Shown here piece by piece: positions 62,092 to 64,000 of a stretch of 64,000 bases of DNA. A program made the position numbers and the translations under genes. This stretch comes from an uncultured Veillonella sp. Lineage in GTDB: Bacteria; Bacillota; Negativicutes; Veillonellales; Veillonellaceae. The notes under the pieces were generated by a model. That model did not search any database. It was not told where the DNA came from and worked only from the letters and a program-made list of their open reading frames with translations. The stretch's first letter is position 1; each line of letters starts with the position of its first letter. The DNA lies in the NCBI RefSeq assembly GCF_900545795.1, contig NZ_URAR01000010.1, positions 26,522 through 90,521 of the forward strand, written 5' to 3'.

Positions 62092-62201
62092 CTATAAAGC
62101 CATATCAGCATATTCTGCTTTCTTTTTAAATTCTCGCTTAGCAAATGGGCAAAGTGCCAAGTCATCTGATTTCTTTCACCTTCATAAACCATACAAGTCA
62201 T
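62092..62201 (-). pseudogene. possible frameshifted small gene
   Basis: On the minus strand an ATG at 62201 with GAGG 7 nt upstream opens MTCMVYEGERN. One base out of phase, the next frame continues DDLALCPFAKREFKKKAEYA and stops with TAG at 62092-62094, just before the terminator. In frame 0 the reading runs through the terminator and is not credible. A 36-codon gene with one base lost near 62168 would explain the pattern. No family recognised. Confidence 0.35.
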
Positions 62202-62251
62202 ATGTAGACCTCACATTGCTACATTAACTAATGCCCCAAAGCAATCCTTAA

Positions 62252-63106
62252 TTAATAGGCCACCTGCTCCTTAATAAATGTTCCATTTCTTAATTCGTGA
62301 AAGGCTTCTTGTACTTCCGCCTCTGTATTCATAACAATAGGTCCTGCCCAAGCTGTTGGTTCTTGAAGCGCCATAGATTGAATATATAAAACTTGCACCG
62401 GCCCTTCATTTACCTTAATCGCAACCGATGTACCTTTAGTTAATTTAACGGCCGTTTTCTCCTCAACTAGCTGCCCTTCAACATACACTTCTCCAAGCAA
62501 AGTAAAGAGCATAACCGATGCATCTTCAGCCATAGTAAATGTAACGCTTGCGCCCGTCTCCATATGTACATCATAATAGTTTAACGGTAGATGCTCACCT
62601 TTAAAACCTTCATGAGTCACTCCATTCGCATCCACATATTGCCCCGCCAACAAACGGAGCATGCCACCATCAAATTTTATTTCTTCAATCTGCTCCCGTT
62701 TAATACTATGATAACTAGGTTTAGACATTTTATCTTTCTTCGGCAAGTTTAACCATAATTGTACTCCTAGTAAACGTTCAGCTGCCGGTACTAATTCCTC
62801 ATGTAAAATCCCTGAGCCTGAATTCATCCATTGCACTTCACCATCGCCAATAGCTTCTTCATTACCTAAACTATCACGATGCACCATATTACCACGAGAT
62901 ACATAGCTAATAGTTTCAATACCGCGATGAGGATGCATAGGAAATCCCGCCGTATACTCATCAGGATTCACACTATCAAAAGAGTCGAGCATTAAAATTG
63001 GATCATACTCTTCAATGGTACTATTCCCAAGTACACGGACCAAATTAACACCAGCTCCATCAATAGTTCTAAAGCCTTTTATGGTAGTTTTAATTGTTCT
63101 CTTCAT
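62252..63106 (-). CDS. pirin family protein
   Basis: A 284-aa bicupin. The N-terminal cupin has the metal/quercetinase-type motif FPMHPHRGIETISYV and the continuation GDGEVQWMNSGSGILHEE. The C-terminal cupin is more diverged. Bacterial pirins act as quercetinases or as modulators of pyruvate metabolism; which applies here is open. The ATG at 63106 has GGAGG 8 nt upstream. It overlaps the marR gene by 17 bp. Confidence 0.92.
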   Translation of the reverse strand: MKRTIKTTIKGFRTIDGAGVNLVRVLGNSTIEEYDPILMLDSFDSVNPDEYTAGFPMHPHRGIETISYVSRGNMVHRDSLGNEEAIGDGEVQWMNSGSGILHEELVPAAERLLGVQLWLNLPKKDKMSKPSYHSIKREQIEEIKFDGGMLRLLAGQYVDANGVTHEGFKGEHLPLNYYDVHMETGASVTFTMAEDASVMLFTLLGEVYVEGQLVEEKTAVKLTKGTSVAIKVNEGPVQVLYIQSMALQEPTAWAGPIVMNTEAEVQEAFHELRNGTFIKEQVAY

Positions 63107-63524
63107 CAACTTGACCTCCTAATCTCTTGAGCAAAGCTACTAATTCTGTCTTCTCTGCTACTGTTAATATATCAAAATAGTTGCGAATCATTTCATTATT
63201 TTCTGGCACAATCTGGCTAATAATGGCCCTGCCAGACGCTGTTAACTGTAAAATAGATACACGTCTATCTGCCGCATCAGTTAAACGCTCAATATAGCCC
63301 ATTTTCTCCAAATTATTTATAATCACTGAAATAGTACCAACGCTGCTTAAAATGGCTCGCCGCACCTCACCTACAGTCAAATTCCCCTTGCTATACAAAG
63401 CTTCTAGTACCATAAACTGACTAAATGTAAGCTTGTATTTTGCTGCAATATCAGCTGTATTCTTATCTAAAGCACTTACACTGCGATGCAAGCGAATTAG
63501 AATATTTTTATCTAAATGACTCAT
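63090..63524 (-). CDS. MarR-family regulator
   Basis: A 144-aa winged-HTH regulator. The recognition region is GEVRRAILSSVGTISVIINN, followed by the wing TDAADRRVSILQLTASG. I start at the ATG at 63524, 5 nt after GGAGGG, since the upstream 42 codons of the longer frame do not look protein-like. Its coupled partner is pirin. The promoter region carries a 28-bp tandem array and palindromes that may be its own operator. Confidence 0.92.
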   Translation of the reverse strand: MSHLDKNILIRLHRSVSALDKNTADIAAKYKLTFSQFMVLEALYSKGNLTVGEVRRAILSSVGTISVIINNLEKMGYIERLTDAADRRVSILQLTASGRAIISQIVPENNEMIRNYFDILTVAEKTELVALLKRLGGQVDEENN

Positions 63525-63594
63525 GTAAGCCCTCCTTTTATCTCTAATTAGATATATATGTAAAATAATTAAGTTAGACTCTATATCTAACAAA

Positions 63595-63678
63595 CTACTT
63601 CTAAGGATATATGTGCAACCAGCTACTTCTAAGGATATATATCCAGCCAACTACTACCAAGAGTTTATATCTAATTAG
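63595..63678. repeat. three 28-bp tandem repeats upstream of marR
   Basis: Units start at 63595, 63623 and 63651. The first two begin CTACTTCTAAGGATATAT; the third (CTACTACCAAGAGTTTATAT) is diverged. ATCTAATTAGAT at the end of unit 3, and TCTAATTAGATATATA at 63543-63558, are palindromes typical of MarR-type operators. Confidence 0.75.
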
Positions 63679-63736
63679 ATGCATCTAGCTAGATATAGTT
63701 TAACCTATAATTATAAATTTGTAAAGTAACAGAAAA

Positions 63737-63789
63737 AATCCCTCCACCATCCAATCGCTCAATAGAGCCACTGAATCTCAGAGGGATTA
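63737..63789 (-). terminator. terminator of azlD
   Basis: On the minus strand, AATCCCTC...GAGGGATT followed by TTTT, a few bases past the azlD stop. Confidence 0.75.
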
Positions 63790-63793
63790 ATAG

Positions 63794-64000
63794 TCAATTA
63801 AACACAGCTTGTACTAATACCATATAAAACAATGTACTAGACAATATGGACACTAAGAAATTACGCTTATACAAATGAATCCCTACTAATAAAAGTAAGG
63901 CTAGTAATTCTGGTAGGCCATATGGATACGCAACTACCATCGTTCCTTTTAAAGCATATACTACGAGTAAGCCCATAACAGCCCCCGGTAGCTCTTTACC
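63794..64000 (-). CDS. azlD: AzlD-like branched-chain amino acid transport protein (5' end outside window)
   Basis: The frame is open to the window edge, so the N-terminus is missing. The 68 visible residues (GKELPGAVMGLLVVYALKGT, then a PYGLPELLALLLLVGIHLYK stretch and a last hydrophobic helix) match the end of AzlD, the small partner of the AzlC exporter. The ATG inside at 63976 is not the start, because the conserved LPGAVMGLLVVY begins before it. Confidence 0.8.
   Translation of the reverse strand, partial: GKELPGAVMGLLVVYALKGTMVVAYPYGLPELLALLLLVGIHLYKRNFLVSILSSTLFYMVLVQAVFN

Noticed and set aside
61926..62201. 91-codon minus-strand ORF
   Set aside because: It reads through a strong terminator into the phosphatase gene; only its first 11 codons may be real, as the start of a frameshifted small gene.
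1..64000. mobile elements (IS, prophage, integrative elements)
   Set aside because: No transposase, integrase or phage gene and no long terminal repeats with target duplications were seen.

Overview
The window is ordinary chromosome of a low-GC, AT-rich Firmicute. Gene content (large one-chain PurL next to a purECFMNHD operon, flavodiiron protein, stand-alone FloA/NfeD, Bacillus-type expression signals, lone TatA) and protein flavour point to the Negativicutes, most likely a Veillonella relative. That is inference: there is no rRNA here to settle it. I see no insertion sequence, prophage or CRISPR array. The only RNA gene is a tRNA-Ser(GGA).

Layout. 1-1180: tail of a LysR regulator, an (AAATA)8 array and a membrane-anchored coiled-coil protein. 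1181-1590: a strongly structured intergenic element. 1571-5410: a single-chain citrate lyase-like protein (CitD-CitE-CitF fused) behind a LysR regulator. 5632-13522: typA, a YgjP-type metalloprotease, dnaE and pyk. 13729-18865: cupin, copper chaperone, tatA, pgl-zwf and a Bcr/CflA exporter. 19475-22889: rpsI-rplM and a moaC-trmL-ylbF-murB run. 22985-24213: UPF0173 hydrolase and an XRE regulator. 24331-31627: the purine operon purE-C-F-M-N-H-D, with a probable PurBox-controlled promoter. 31818-34917: two YbjN-like paralogues, xpt and a LysR gene. 35303-41003: purL, a flavodiiron protein and YjdM. 41406-46219: a ribose uptake and phosphorylation operon, rbsKDACB. 46663-50105: Lrp regulator, aminotransferase and a siroheme nitrite/sulfite reductase. 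50353-58251: an eight-gene co-directional run plus one upstream gene, holding FloA, NfeD, a zinc-ribbon protein, a Ycf46-like AAA+ ATPase and several unrecognised proteins. 58583-64000: tRNA-Ser, a permease, a multi-HTH regulator and an M50 protease that both carry in-frame stops, a phosphatase, pirin/MarR and an AzlD fragment.

Metabolic logic. De novo purine synthesis (pur), salvage (xpt) and ribose uptake all meet at ribose phosphate and PRPP, and zwf/pgl supply the oxidative pentose phosphate branch. The flavodiiron protein fits an anaerobe that meets oxygen or NO.

Most interesting points: (1) the CitDEF fusion lacks the serine that carries the prosthetic group of citrate lyase; (2) the FloA/NfeD/zinc-ribbon/AAA+ cluster looks like an undescribed membrane-remodelling or surveillance module; (3) a five-repeat HTH protein and an adjacent site-2 protease are each cut by one in-frame stop codon while the downstream coding sequence stays intact; (4) the element at 1181-1590 holds two copies of a 20-nt core and a perfect 19-bp stem. 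The intergenic regions also carry short tandem arrays (5, 14, 16 and 28 bp units), several of them directly after terminators.
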